Positions 48,280 to 57,804 of a stretch of 64,000 bases of DNA are shown in pieces. Made by a program: the position numbers and the translations under genes. The DNA comes from Paracidobacterium acidisoli (GTDB lineage Bacteria > Acidobacteriota > Terriglobia > Terriglobales > Acidobacteriaceae), in assembly GCF_003428625.2 (NCBI RefSeq), contig NZ_QVQT02000006.1, forward strand, positions 186,001-250,000, written 5' to 3'. The first letter of the stretch is position 1; each line of letters starts with the position of its first letter. The notes under the pieces were generated by a model. It was not told the DNA's origin, made no database searches, and was given only the letters and a program-made list of their open reading frames with translations.

Positions 48280-48629
48280 AGTACTTCCCCGGAAGCGGAA
48301 CTTCCGGTTTTCCCCATTATCCATGACCGCTGCCCCGGTTGTCGCGGACAGCAAGGACCATCCGTATTTGTGATGCCAACAGCAAAAACGCGGCAGCACG
48401 AAATCCGGAGGGGGACGGCCTATGATAAGCGAAAATCGGGCCGTTGCCCATTCCTCTCCCGATAGACGGATTCCCGCAGACGAAGTCACATCATTATTTA
48501 CAGGATGGAGAGCTTTTGGTGACACGCCCCTTACACGCGAGGCCCGGTTTACGGCACGGCGGATACAATAAAGGTTTCCGGCCGTTGCAATAAAACCGAG
48601 TCCTGATCCTTTTGTTTTTCGGAGATACG
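48280..48629. other. Divergent region between the TonB-like gene and ileS
   Basis: A 350-base interval without a supported gene. TACAAT at 48564-48569 is a possible -10 for ileS, without a clear -35. A CGTTGC/GCAACG-type dyad (ATCGGGCCGTTGCCC near 48437, GGCCGTTGCAA near 48580) recurs as a direct repeat GGCCGTTGC. No T-box leader features were recognised. Confidence 0.4.
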
Positions 48630-51527
48630 ATGTCCGCTGCACCCCGCTCCGGCGCGCAGGAAGCCTCTGCGCCGGAGAAAACGCCCCTGAAGGCGACGCT
48701 CACGCTGCCCCAGACCGAATTCCCCATGAAGGCCAACCTGCCGCAGAACGAACCGGCGCGGCTGGAGGAGTGGGCCACGACGCATCTGTATGACCAGATT
48801 CGGGAGGCGCGGCGGGGCGCGGAAAAGTACATTCTGCACTATGGCCCTCCTTATGCGAACGGGCCGATCCACCTGGGCCACGCGTTACAGAAATGTATTA
48901 AGGACTTCATTCTCAAATCGAAGACGATGGCCGGCTATGACGCGCCGCTCATTCCGGGATGGGACTGCCACGGCCTGCCGATTGAGATCAAGGTGGATGA
49001 GCAGCTCGGGCGCAAAAAACTGTCGATGCCGGCGACGTCGGTGCTGCGCGCCTGCCGGGAGTATGCGCAGAAGTTCATCGACCTGCAGCGCAGCCAGCTG
49101 ATCCGCCTGGGCGTCTTCGGCTACTGGGAGAAGCCTTATCTCACGATGTCGAAGGCGTATGAGGCAAAGACGCTCGAGACCTTTTACGACTTTTACGAAA
49201 AGGGCTTTGTCTATCGCGGCCTCCGGCCGGTGTACTGGTGCATCCACGACTGCACGGCGCTGGCCGACGCGGAGATCGAATACGAGATGCACACCAGCCC
49301 GAGCGTCTATGTGCGCTACGCGCTGACCAGCGATCCGGCGGCGATTGACACGGCGCTGGCCGGGAAGAAGGTCGCAACGATTATCTGGACGACCACCCCG
49401 TGGACGCTGCCCGCATCGCTGGCGGTGGCATTTCATCCGGATTTCGAGTACGTGGCGCTGGAGAAGGACGGACAGGTCTATATCGTTGCCGAAGCGCTGG
49501 CGGCGCAGGTGCGCGAGGCGTGCAGGCTCGACGGCGCGGTCGAAGTTGCGCGTTTCAAAGGCGCGAAGCTGGAGCGTGTGACCTTTCAGCATCCGTTTCT
49601 GGATCGCAGCGTGCTGGGCGTGCTGGCGGATTACGTGACCGCCGATGCGGGCACGGGCGCGGTCCATACGGCTCCGGCGCACGGCGCAGACGACTTTTAC
49701 ACGGGCGCGCGCTACGGGCTCGATCAGACCTGTAAGGTCGACAACGCGGGCATTCTGCGCGATGGGCTGCCGGAGTACGACGGCCTGACGGTCTTTGCCG
49801 CCAACGAGCCAATCATCGCTCTGCTGACGGCGCGGGGCGCGCTGCTGGGGCGGAACGATATCTATCACAGTTATCCGCACTGCTGGCGCTGCCATAACCC
49901 GGTGATCTTCCGCGCGACGGAGCAGTGGTTCATCGGGCTCGAAACGCCGATGAGGAATGCCGACGGCTCGGAAACGACCTTCCGGCAGCGGGCGCTCGAC
50001 GAGATCAAAAAAGTGACGTGGGACCCGGCGTGGGGCGAGGAGCGCATCTCGAATATGATCGCCACGCGTCCGGACTGGTGCATCTCGCGGCAGAGGATCT
50101 GGGGCGTGCCGATTGCGGTCTTCTTCTGCAGCGGCTGTAATGCGACGCTGAACGATCCGGCGATCAACCGCTCGGTGGTGAGACTGTTCGAGACCGAAGG
50201 CATCGAAGCCTGGCATACGCAGAGCGCGGAGCAGATTCTTCCGGCGGGAACGAAGTGCCCGGGCTGCGGAGGAACGGAGTTCCGCAAGGAGACGGACATT
50301 CTCGATGTCTGGTTCGACTCGGGGATGAGCTGGAATGCAGTGCTGGCCGGCAATCCGGAGCAGCGCTTCCCTGCCGATCTCTATATTGAAGGAGCCGACC
50401 AGCATCGCGGATGGTTCCACTCGTCGCTGCTGTGCGCGGTCGCGGTGCGCAATCAGGCTCCTTATAAACATGTCACGACGGTGGGGTGGACGCTCGACGA
50501 GCAGGGGCGCGCGTTCTCGAAGTCGCTGGGCAACGGCGTGGACCCGGTGGATGTGGCGAAGCGCTTCGGGGCCGAAGTGGTGCGGCTGTGGACGGCGAGC
50601 GTCGACTTTCGCGAAGATGTGCGCGCGAGCGAGAACCTGATGCAGCGCGTCGCGGATAACTACCGCAAGCTGCGGAACACCTTCCGCTTCCTGCTCGGGA
50701 ATCTGCACGGGTTCGATCCGGCGCGGGATGCGGTCGCGTACGACGAGCTGCTGCCGCTGGACCGGTACATGCTGGGCCGCACGCGCGAGCTGGTGGAGAA
50801 GGTCAGCGGCGCGGACGGAAAGGGCGGATGGTACGAGGCCTTCGAGTTCCACCGCATTTATCACGCGCTGACCGAGTTCTGCGTGACCGATCTGAGCGCG
50901 GTGTATCTCGACGTGCTGAAGGACCGCATGTACACCTTTGCTCCGGTAAGCCATGAGCGGCGGTCGGCGCAGACGGTCATCTGGAAGATCACCGAGACGC
51001 TGGTGCGGCTGGTAGCTCCGATGATGAGCTTTACGGCGGATGAGGTGTGGCAGTATCTGCCGAAGGTGGAAGGGCGCGAAGCGAGCGTGCATGCGGCGCT
51101 GTTTCCGATGGCGGATGAGATTGCGCCGGCCGATCCGGCGCTGCTGGGAGAGTGGCAGAAACTCTTCATCGTGCGCGATGAAGCGTTGAAGGCTCTCGAA
51201 GAGGCGCGCAAAGAAAAGCGCATCGGCAAGGCGCTCGAAGCGAAGGTGCGCATCGAAGCGGGAGCGGAGCAGTATGCTCTCGCAACGAAGTATGCGTCGT
51301 CGCTGAAGGAGCTGTTCAACGTCTCGGGCGTGGAGATTGCGGCGGCGGCGGATGGAGCGCTGCATGCCGCGACCGCTCCCGCTGACGGCTCGAAGTGCGA
51401 GCGCTGCTGGAACTACTACGCAGACGACGGCCCCGACCGGGTGCAGGCCTTTGGCGCGTGGCCGCAGGTGTGCGGACGCTGCGCGCGGGCGCTGCGGCAG
51501 ATGGGCCACGACGGAGACGCGGCGTGA
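48630..51527 (+). CDS. ileS: Isoleucyl-tRNA synthetase
   Basis: A 965-residue class I synthetase. The HIGH-type motif is PPYANGPIHLGHA, the editing-domain signature GTGAVHTAPAHGADDF is present, the KMSKS loop reads AFSKSLGNGVDP (about residue 627), and a C-terminal zinc finger CERCWNYY...VCGRCARAL closes the protein, as in the bacterial type. The first methionine/lysine of the KMSKS loop are replaced (RAFSKS). GGAGATACG before ATG 48630 supports the start. The stop codon overlaps the GTG of lspA, the same ileS-lspA order as in E. coli. Confidence 0.97.
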   Translation: MSAAPRSGAQEASAPEKTPLKATLTLPQTEFPMKANLPQNEPARLEEWATTHLYDQIREARRGAEKYILHYGPPYANGPIHLGHALQKCIKDFILKSKTMAGYDAPLIPGWDCHGLPIEIKVDEQLGRKKLSMPATSVLRACREYAQKFIDLQRSQLIRLGVFGYWEKPYLTMSKAYEAKTLETFYDFYEKGFVYRGLRPVYWCIHDCTALADAEIEYEMHTSPSVYVRYALTSDPAAIDTALAGKKVATIIWTTTPWTLPASLAVAFHPDFEYVALEKDGQVYIVAEALAAQVREACRLDGAVEVARFKGAKLERVTFQHPFLDRSVLGVLADYVTADAGTGAVHTAPAHGADDFYTGARYGLDQTCKVDNAGILRDGLPEYDGLTVFAANEPIIALLTARGALLGRNDIYHSYPHCWRCHNPVIFRATEQWFIGLETPMRNADGSETTFRQRALDEIKKVTWDPAWGEERISNMIATRPDWCISRQRIWGVPIAVFFCSGCNATLNDPAINRSVVRLFETEGIEAWHTQSAEQILPAGTKCPGCGGTEFRKETDILDVWFDSGMSWNAVLAGNPEQRFPADLYIEGADQHRGWFHSSLLCAVAVRNQAPYKHVTTVGWTLDEQGRAFSKSLGNGVDPVDVAKRFGAEVVRLWTASVDFREDVRASENLMQRVADNYRKLRNTFRFLLGNLHGFDPARDAVAYDELLPLDRYMLGRTRELVEKVSGADGKGGWYEAFEFHRIYHALTEFCVTDLSAVYLDVLKDRMYTFAPVSHERRSAQTVIWKITETLVRLVAPMMSFTADEVWQYLPKVEGREASVHAALFPMADEIAPADPALLGEWQKLFIVRDEALKALEEARKEKRIGKALEAKVRIEAGAEQYALATKYASSLKELFNVSGVEIAAAADGALHAATAPADGSKCERCWNYYADDGPDRVQAFGAWPQVCGRCARALRQMGHDGDAA

Positions 51528-52039
51528 GCGGCGCCGGGAGCAATCGCCGCGGCTGGCTGCTGCTGCTTTCGGCGCTGATTGTGGCGCTGGACCGGTGGTC
51601 GAAGATCTGGGTGGGCCGCCACATCGAGGAAGGCAGCGCGATCACGGTCATTCCGCGCTACTTCCGCATTACGCATGTGGAGAATCCGGGCGCGGCCTTC
51701 AGCCTGTTTACGGAGACGGCGCATCCGGAGCGGACACACTGGCTGCTGACGGGGTTTTCGATCTTTGCGGCGGTTGTGGTGCTGGTGGTGCTGCTGCGCA
51801 TCGGACGGCGGCTTTCGGTGGCGTCGCTGGCGCTGGCGCTGATTCTGGGCGGGGCGATCGGGAATGTGTGGGACCGGCTGCGCTATCTGACGGTCACGGA
51901 CTTCCTGGAGGTTCACCTGCGCTGGGGCGCGTGGAGCTATCACTGGCCGGACTTCAACGTTGCCGATTCGGCGATTGTGACGGGAGGCATTCTGCTGCTG
52001 CTCGACGCGCTGATGCCTGTGAAGAAGAAGATCGACTGA
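51524..52039 (+). CDS. lspA: Lipoprotein signal peptidase (signal peptidase II)
   Basis: A 171-residue inner-membrane aspartyl protease that removes signal peptides from diacylglyceryl-prolipoproteins. Family motifs are ALDRWSKIWV, ENPGAAFSL, GGAIGNVWDRL (first catalytic Asp) and WPDFNVADSAI (second catalytic Asp), in four membrane helices. GTG 51524 overlaps the ileS TGA by 3 bases, so translation is coupled; this start gives a normal length. The C-terminus VKKKID is basic and cytoplasmic. Confidence 0.95.
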   Translation: MSGAGSNRRGWLLLLSALIVALDRWSKIWVGRHIEEGSAITVIPRYFRITHVENPGAAFSLFTETAHPERTHWLLTGFSIFAAVVVLVVLLRIGRRLSVASLALALILGGAIGNVWDRLRYLTVTDFLEVHLRWGAWSYHWPDFNVADSAIVTGGILLLLDALMPVKKKID

Positions 52040-52150
52040 GGCCGTCTTTACAGGATTTTCATCTTTTTCGGCTCCCTCCGCGGCCTCTTCCGCATGCTCC
52101 ACGCAGGCAAAAAAGGCCTGAGCGGGCTATCTTTTTAAGATTCTCTTAAG

Positions 52151-52191
52151 GAAATAAAAAGGGCGGCGGCTGGTTTTTCCAGCCACCGCCC
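52151..52191 (-). terminator. Rho-independent terminator of the 52.2-53.9 kb gene
   Basis: GGGCGG-x-GGCTGG pairs with CCAGCC-x-CCGCCC around a 5-base loop (52161-52191). On the minus strand TTTTTATTTCC follows at once. It starts 19 bases after the stop codon. Confidence 0.9.
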
Positions 52192-52210
52192 GCTGACTGC
52201 CGGGTGTTTT

Positions 52211-53929
52211 TTACCAGCGGTCGTGATCGTGATCGTGGCGATCGGCCACGCCCGTTCCGGGAGTGAAGGAGACGCCGCGCAGCACCTCGGCGAAGCCGGC
52301 GGAGCGAAGCGTGAAGAAGCGCTCCTTTGCGGCAACGGTCGAGCTGGTGCTGGCGAGGCGGTCGGTGATGACGACCAGGCGGTTGGGGTCGGCGCCGGTG
52401 TCTCCGCCGCCGCTGACGGTGGAGGTGATGGCCCAGATGGTCACGGTGCCGTCGGGATTGACTTTACCGGTGATGTTGCGCAGGCCATCGGTGGCAGGCG
52501 ACCAGGGAAGAGTGGTGGCAGAGTTTATTCCGGTGGGATAGCCGTGAACGGTGTAGGGCGTGCCGAGATCGAGGCCGTTCGTGAGCGTGTAGGCCAGGGT
52601 CCAGGTGCTGGTGGTGGGGTTGAAGACCCACTTTTCGAGCCCGGCGGTGGTCTGCTTTGCGGCGTGCGTGTAGAGATCGGTGCCGCCGGTGTAGCCGTCG
52701 CCCTCATCGGCAACATAGAGGGTGTTGGCGTCGGCAAACCAGAGGCCGAAGGGGAAGGCCGTGATCGTGGTCTGGCTCTTGTTGGGAATGGAGGGGAAGC
52801 CGGCGAGGATGCACATGTTGCTGGACAGGCCGGTGCTCTGCAGAGTGCCCAGGTTATAGCTGAGGGCCGCGTCAGGCAGCGCCGCGGAAGGAGACGGCAG
52901 ACCGACGCCTTTGGGGCAGGCTTTGCCGGTGGTGTCGAGGAAGTAGACGGTGTTCACGCCGTTGCTTCCGCTGCCCTTGGTGAAGTACACGACGTTGTTG
53001 AAGACGGCGATGCCGCGGTAGTTGTCGTCCTTGCCGATTTTGTCGGCCTTGGCGCCGAGCTCGGTGACGGAGAAGCTGCCGAGCGGCGAGGGCGTGCCGG
53101 GGTCCTGCTCCGCTTCGGGGGCCTTCAGCGCCTCGATGAACTGCGTGCCGGCGCCGAGGATGATGCCGTCGGGCTGCGGGTTGTTGCCGTTACCGGCGTT
53201 GCCGGCGGTGTAGAAGATGCCCGCGCCGTTGTCATTGTTCAGAATGGCGGCGCGCCCGTTGTTGCCGCTGTAGGCGTTGGTCTCGGTGAAGTGGAAGCGG
53301 CCCTGGCGGTCGACGGTGGCCACGGCGCGGTAGTAGTTTTCACCGACGGGATTGGTGAGATCGACGGCTCCGGGGGTGTTGGAGTTCGAGACGTCAAGAG
53401 TATTCACGGGCGCGACGTAGCCCATGAAGGTGAGGTATCTGCCGTCGGTCGAGAGGTGAAGGGCAATCTCGGATTTGGAGCTGAAGCTGGTCACGAGCTG
53501 ATCGCTGTCCGCCTTTACGCCGCGATCGAGGCTGTTGGGCACCTCAAGCGAGTCGATGAGCCAGCCGGACGGGGTGATCTGATCCAGATAAATGCGCGAG
53601 GTAATGCCGAAGCTGCCATCGTAGGTGTCGTTGTTGAAGACGTACGGATAGGTTCCGTTGCTGATGGCGCCGGTGGAGGCGGAGCAGCCGCCCTGGGTGC
53701 TGGCGCAGTTCGGAGGAAGAACCTCGCCCAGCTTCACGTTCGATGCGCGGTTGTCGTAAACGCTCCGGCTGACCACCAGGTTGCCGGGAAAGAATGCCTC
53801 GCCGCGATCGGAGCGGCCGTTCTGGGCATGCGCGATCAGACCACCAGCCAGCGCAATGACAGAAAAAGCAATGCCACCTCCGGCGACAATGCGCCGAAGA
53901 CCTTGATTTTCAGGAACTTTGGAATTCAT
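52211..53929 (-). CDS. Large secreted protein, beta-propeller-like, unknown function
   Basis: A 572-residue exported protein with a signal segment at about 14-35 (GGGIAFSVIALAGGLIAHAQ). The mature part is rich in Gly, Asn, Thr and short beta-strand patterns (GRYLTFMGYV; NNVVYFTKGSG; ANTLYVADEGDGYTGGTDLY; TVTIWAIT), suggesting a propeller. It ends in HDHDHDRW, a possible metal-binding tail. Similar proteins occur in acidobacterial and plant-associated genomes without known function. A second smaller propeller-like protein at 62.1 kb has a comparable RHDNDADD stretch just after its signal peptide. Confidence 0.65.
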   Translation of the reverse strand: MNSKVPENQGLRRIVAGGGIAFSVIALAGGLIAHAQNGRSDRGEAFFPGNLVVSRSVYDNRASNVKLGEVLPPNCASTQGGCSASTGAISNGTYPYVFNNDTYDGSFGITSRIYLDQITPSGWLIDSLEVPNSLDRGVKADSDQLVTSFSSKSEIALHLSTDGRYLTFMGYVAPVNTLDVSNSNTPGAVDLTNPVGENYYRAVATVDRQGRFHFTETNAYSGNNGRAAILNNDNGAGIFYTAGNAGNGNNPQPDGIILGAGTQFIEALKAPEAEQDPGTPSPLGSFSVTELGAKADKIGKDDNYRGIAVFNNVVYFTKGSGSNGVNTVYFLDTTGKACPKGVGLPSPSAALPDAALSYNLGTLQSTGLSSNMCILAGFPSIPNKSQTTITAFPFGLWFADANTLYVADEGDGYTGGTDLYTHAAKQTTAGLEKWVFNPTTSTWTLAYTLTNGLDLGTPYTVHGYPTGINSATTLPWSPATDGLRNITGKVNPDGTVTIWAITSTVSGGGDTGADPNRLVVITDRLASTSSTVAAKERFFTLRSAGFAEVLRGVSFTPGTGVADRHDHDHDRW

Positions 53930-54066
53930 TTTTTCTTGTGTCTCCTCGCGCCGGCCAGGCCTGGCCCAGCGCGGGGATAACCGTAGCAGCGGTCTGTTAA
54001 TAAACTGTTGCGGCTCGAAGGGTCCAAATGACGCTTAAATTAATTCCCGGAAAGGTTTGGAGGCGG

Positions 54067-54591
54067 TTACTGCTTTGGAAGACGGGCTTCCACAGCCGCC
54101 AGGCGCTCGCGGAGCGAGATCTCCACAGAAACCTGCTGCATAAAACTGCGAATCAGATTTTCCAGGCCTTCGATTCGGGTACCCAGAGCACGAATCTCCG
54201 CCCGAAGGGTTTCCTTCGTGTCCTCGACCTTCGCATCGACCGCACGGATATTCCCGGAAAGCCCGGCATCGACGGCGCGTATCTCTCCGGAAAGCCTCGC
54301 ATCGACGGCACGGATTTCCGCGCGGAGGGTCTCCTTCGTGTCCTCGACCTTCGCATCGACAGCGCGAATCTCAGCACGGAGGGTCTCCTTCGTATCTTCG
54401 ACCTTCGCATCGACAGCGCGGATATCCCCGGAAAGCTTCGCATCGACGGCGCGGATCTCAGCACGGAGGGTTTCTTTCGTGTCCTCGATCCGGTGCTCGA
54501 TCGCATCCAGCCGCACCGAATGCGTGCGAATCTCCGGGGCCAGGATGTCCTGGACCGTTGCGCGAATCGTTTCGAGGAGGTTTTCCGTCAT
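54067..54591 (-). CDS. Coiled-coil protein built of 11- and 18-residue repeats
   Basis: A 174-residue, wholly helical protein without signal peptide or membrane helix. Residues about 35-140 consist of 18-residue units (VEDTKETLRAEIRAVDAK) alternating with 11-residue units (LSGDIRAVDAK, LSGEIRAVDAG, LSGNIRAVDAK); 18 is 11 plus 7, so hendecads and a heptad are combined. The C-terminus (IRSFMQQVSVEISLRERLAAVEARL) is a further coil. The DNA repeats are nearly identical, which implies recent duplication. Function is unknown; a rod or oligomerisation role is inferred. Confidence 0.7.
   Translation of the reverse strand: MTENLLETIRATVQDILAPEIRTHSVRLDAIEHRIEDTKETLRAEIRAVDAKLSGDIRAVDAKVEDTKETLRAEIRAVDAKVEDTKETLRAEIRAVDARLSGEIRAVDAGLSGNIRAVDAKVEDTKETLRAEIRALGTRIEGLENLIRSFMQQVSVEISLRERLAAVEARLPKQ
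54200..54490. repeat. Intragenic 54/33-base tandem repeats
   Basis: Within the coiled-coil gene the blocks GTCTCCTTCGTGTCCTCGAC and CTTCGCATCGACAGCGCG (read on the plus strand) recur four to six times with few substitutions, in units of 54 bases separated by 33-base units. The high identity makes copy-number change between strains likely. Confidence 0.85.
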
Positions 54592-54699
54592 GGCCGTTCC
54601 CTCGCATCATAGCGGACCTGCCTGCCCGCCGAGCCGATTTTCCGCAGCCTATAATTACTGTTGGGGTATTTTGCCGTTATCTGCATGCAGAGTGCAGGG

Positions 54700-57600
54700 A
54701 TGGCGCACCCGGCAATCAGGGCATCCATTTTGACCGATCAGATCATCATCCGCGGAGCGCGGACCCACAACCTGAAAAATATCGACTGCGCGATTCCGCA
54801 CGGCAGGCTGACGGTGGTCTCCGGGGTCTCCGGATCGGGCAAATCGTCGCTGGCCTTCGACACGATCTATGCGGAGGGCCAGCGGCGCTATGTCGAATCG
54901 CTCTCGGCCTATGCGCGGCAGTTTCTGGAGCGGATCGAGAAGCCGGATGTGGACCTGATCGACGGCCTGGCTCCGGCGATTGCGATCAAGCAGAAGAACT
55001 CGACGCGCAACCCGCGCTCGACGGTGGCGACGGCGACGGAGATCTACGACTATATGCGCCTGCTGTGGGCGCGGTGCGGAACGGTACACTGCACGGTCTG
55101 CGACGGCATCGTGCGCCGCGATACGGTAGACGAGATTGCGGAGGCGGTTCTGGCGCTGGGCGAAGGGACGCGGCTGCATGCGCTGTTTCCGGTACAGAAG
55201 CCGCAGACCACTCCGGTTGCGCCGGAGCCGGAAAAGCCTGCGAAACGGGGGCGCAAAGCCGCTGCGGCTGCGCCTTCTTCCCCGCTGACCGATGCGCTGA
55301 AGGAGCGGCTGACGGATCTGCGCACGCGCGGCTTCAACCGCCTGTACCAGAACGGCAGCATCTACGAGTTTTCGACGCCGGAGTCGCTGCTGGAGATCGA
55401 CTTCTCGCTGCCGGTCTTTGTGCTGGTGGACCGCATTGCGGTCTCGGCGGAGAGCCGGGCGCGCGTTGTCGACGCGGCGGAGATCGGCTATCGCGAGTCG
55501 GGCGAGGTGCTGTTCGAGATTGTGCCGCGGGATGCGGACGGACAGGAGCGCGAGCGGCTGCGGTTTTCGGCGGCGTTCGAGTGCAAGAACTGCCACCGCA
55601 TCTATCGCGAGCCGGAGCCGAGCCTCTTCTCGTTCAACAATCCGGCGGGCGCGTGCCCGCGCTGCCAGGGCTTCGGCAACACGATCGACTTCGATCTGAA
55701 CCTGATTCTGCCGGATAAATCGAAGACGCTCGACGACGGCGCGGTCGATCCGTGGAACCGGCCCAAGTACCGCCCGTACTTCACGGAGCTGAAGCGGGCC
55801 GCGAAGCTGCACGGCGTTCCAACCGATGTGCCGTGGTACGACATGACGGAGGAGCAGCAGAGCTTTGTGCTGGACGGGCACGGCTCGTTCCCCGGCATCC
55901 GCGGCTTCTTCGCCTTTCTGGAGCGGAAGAAATACAAGCTGCACGTTCGCGTGATGCTGAGCAAATACCGCGGCTATGCGCTCTGCCCGGAGTGCAAAGG
56001 CCAGCGGCTGCGCGCCGAGGCGCGAGCCGTGCGCATCGGCAAAGACAGCGTCGGAAAGAATATCTGCGAGGCGGCGGCGCTGACCATCGGCGCGGCGAAC
56101 GAGTTCTTCTCTTCTCTTGCGCTGACGCCGATGCAGGAGGAGATTGCGGGCAGCATTCTCGGCGAGATTCGGCAGCGGCTGCACTTTCTGGATGCGGTGG
56201 GCCTCGATTACCTGACGCTCGACCGGCTGGCTTCGACGCTTTCGGGCGGAGAGGCGCAGCGGATTCAGCTGGCCACGTCGCTCGGCTCGCAGCTGGTGGG
56301 CGCTCTGTATGTGCTCGATGAACCCTCGATCGGCCTGCACACGCGCGATACGGCCAAGCTGATCCGCATTCTGGATAATCTGCGCGATCTGGGCAACACG
56401 ATCCTGGTGGTGGAGCATGATCCGGATGTGATTCGCGCCGCGGATTATCTTCTGGATCTGGGGCCGGGCGCGGGCGAGTTCGGCGGACGGGTGCTGGCGG
56501 GGGGAACGGTGGAAGAGGTGGAGCGGAATCCGGAGTCGATCACGGGCCGCTATCTGAGCGGGCATCTGACGATTCCGGTGCCGGCGCGGAGACGCCAGCC
56601 GGGACCACTTTCAGGCAAAGAATGGCTGCGGCTGCGCGGCGCGCGGGCGCACAACCTGAAGGGCATCGACGTGGATATTCCGCTGGGCATGCTGGTGTGC
56701 ATCACCGGCGTATCGGGCTCGGGGAAATCGACGCTGGTGCACGAGGTGCTCTATAAGGTCATCGCGCACCAGCTTGGAAAGACGGAGGGCGGCGATCCGG
56801 CGAATCTGTATCGCGAGATCAGAGGCGCGGACCGGCTCAACGATATCGTGCTGGTCGATCAGACGCCGATCGGGCGCACGCCGCGCTCGAATCCGGTGAC
56901 CTATATCAAGGCCTTCGACGCGATCCGCGAGCTGTTTGCCTCACAGCCCGAAGCGCAGCGGCGCAGCTACTCGGCCGGACACTTCTCCTTCAACGTGCCC
57001 GGCGGACGGTGCGATGTGTGCGAGGGCGACGGCACGGTGACGGTGGAGATGCAGTTTCTGGCCGATGTGGAGCTGCCCTGCGAAGAGTGTAACGGTACTC
57101 GTTACAAATCGAGCGTGCTCGAGGTGCGCTACAAGGGAAAGAATATCCACGAAGTGCTGCAGATGACCGTAAAGGAGGCGCTGCGCTTCTTTGCCGGCGT
57201 GCCGAAGATTGCAGAGAAGCTGGCGGTGCTGGACGAGATCGGACTGGGGTATGTGCGGCTGGGGCAGTCGGCCACGACGCTCTCCGGCGGCGAGGCGCAG
57301 CGCGTAAAGCTGGCGGCGCACCTGGCGACGGTGCGGTCGGGAACGTCTTCCGCGAACAGCGATGGAAAGAAGGCGAGCCGGGTGCTGTATATTCTCGACG
57401 AGCCGACGACCGGACTGCACTTCGACGATGTGAGCAAGCTGCTGGTGGCCTTTCGCAAGCTGATCGACGGCGGCGCCTCGCTGGTGGTGATCGAGCACAA
57501 CCTCGACATCATCAAGTCGGCCGACTGGGTGATCGATCTGGGGCCGGAAGGCGGATCGCGCGGCGGACAGGTGGTGGCCACGGGCACGCCGGAGCAGATC

Positions 57601-57753
57601 ACGCAGAATGAGCTCTCCCATACCGGCTACTGGCTGGCGAAGGCGCTGGCTCCGCGTGAACGGCAGCGGGAAGCGGCGGCCGAGACCGCGGCGCAGGAAA
57701 CCGCAACCACTGAATCCGCTACCGCTGAATCCGTAGCTACGGGAAGCCATTAA
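54700..57753 (+). CDS. uvrA: UvrABC excinuclease subunit A
   Basis: A 1017-residue DNA-damage recognition ATPase. Two ABC-type ATPase modules are seen: Walker [10 protein letters not shown] near residue 41 and GVSGSGKST near 672, signatures [14 protein letters not shown] and [14 protein letters not shown], and Walker [11 protein letters not shown] and [11 protein letters not shown]. Zinc modules include CKNC..CPRC and [14 protein letters not shown] lysine/alanine-rich insert (about residues 180-205, [14 protein letters not shown]) and an Ala/Thr/Glu-rich C-terminal tail are lineage features. Start ATG 54700 is preferred over TTG 54661 by alignment to the family ([15 protein letters not shown]). 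Confidence 0.97.
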   Translation: MAHPAIRASILTDQIIIRGARTHNLKNIDCAIPHGRLTVVSGVSGSGKSSLAFDTIYAEGQRRYVESLSAYARQFLERIEKPDVDLIDGLAPAIAIKQKNSTRNPRSTVATATEIYDYMRLLWARCGTVHCTVCDGIVRRDTVDEIAEAVLALGEGTRLHALFPVQKPQTTPVAPEPEKPAKRGRKAAAAAPSSPLTDALKERLTDLRTRGFNRLYQNGSIYEFSTPESLLEIDFSLPVFVLVDRIAVSAESRARVVDAAEIGYRESGEVLFEIVPRDADGQERERLRFSAAFECKNCHRIYREPEPSLFSFNNPAGACPRCQGFGNTIDFDLNLILPDKSKTLDDGAVDPWNRPKYRPYFTELKRAAKLHGVPTDVPWYDMTEEQQSFVLDGHGSFPGIRGFFAFLERKKYKLHVRVMLSKYRGYALCPECKGQRLRAEARAVRIGKDSVGKNICEAAALTIGAANEFFSSLALTPMQEEIAGSILGEIRQRLHFLDAVGLDYLTLDRLASTLSGGEAQRIQLATSLGSQLVGALYVLDEPSIGLHTRDTAKLIRILDNLRDLGNTILVVEHDPDVIRAADYLLDLGPGAGEFGGRVLAGGTVEEVERNPESITGRYLSGHLTIPVPARRRQPGPLSGKEWLRLRGARAHNLKGIDVDIPLGMLVCITGVSGSGKSTLVHEVLYKVIAHQLGKTEGGDPANLYREIRGADRLNDIVLVDQTPIGRTPRSNPVTYIKAFDAIRELFASQPEAQRRSYSAGHFSFNVPGGRCDVCEGDGTVTVEMQFLADVELPCEECNGTRYKSSVLEVRYKGKNIHEVLQMTVKEALRFFAGVPKIAEKLAVLDEIGLGYVRLGQSATTLSGGEAQRVKLAAHLATVRSGTSSANSDGKKASRVLYILDEPTTGLHFDDVSKLLVAFRKLIDGGASLVVIEHNLDIIKSADWVIDLGPEGGSRGGQVVATGTPEQITQNELSHTGYWLAKALAPRERQREAAAETAAQETATTESATAESVATGSH

Positions 57754-57784
57754 TTTTTTAAGTACCGTTAATTTTTTTAAGTAC
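57750..57784. repeat. AT-rich direct repeat between uvrA and the TPR gene
   Basis: TTAATTTTTTAAGTAC (57750-57765) and TTAATTTTTTTAAGTAC (57768-57784) differ by one T. The island contrasts strongly with the GC-rich surroundings. The T-runs might help end uvrA transcription or form the TPR gene promoter, but no hairpin precedes them. Confidence 0.6.
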
Positions 57785-57804
57785 AGGAGCCGTTCATTTT
57801 TCTC

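Noticed and set aside
48280-48629. T-box riboswitch upstream of ileS
   Set aside because: No T-box consensus bulge or specifier stem with an isoleucine codon could be drawn.
48885-51509. Minus-strand frame of 874 codons opposite ileS
   Set aside because: Shadow of ileS: Arg/His/Gln-rich with no domain, and the plus strand is an unambiguous synthetase.
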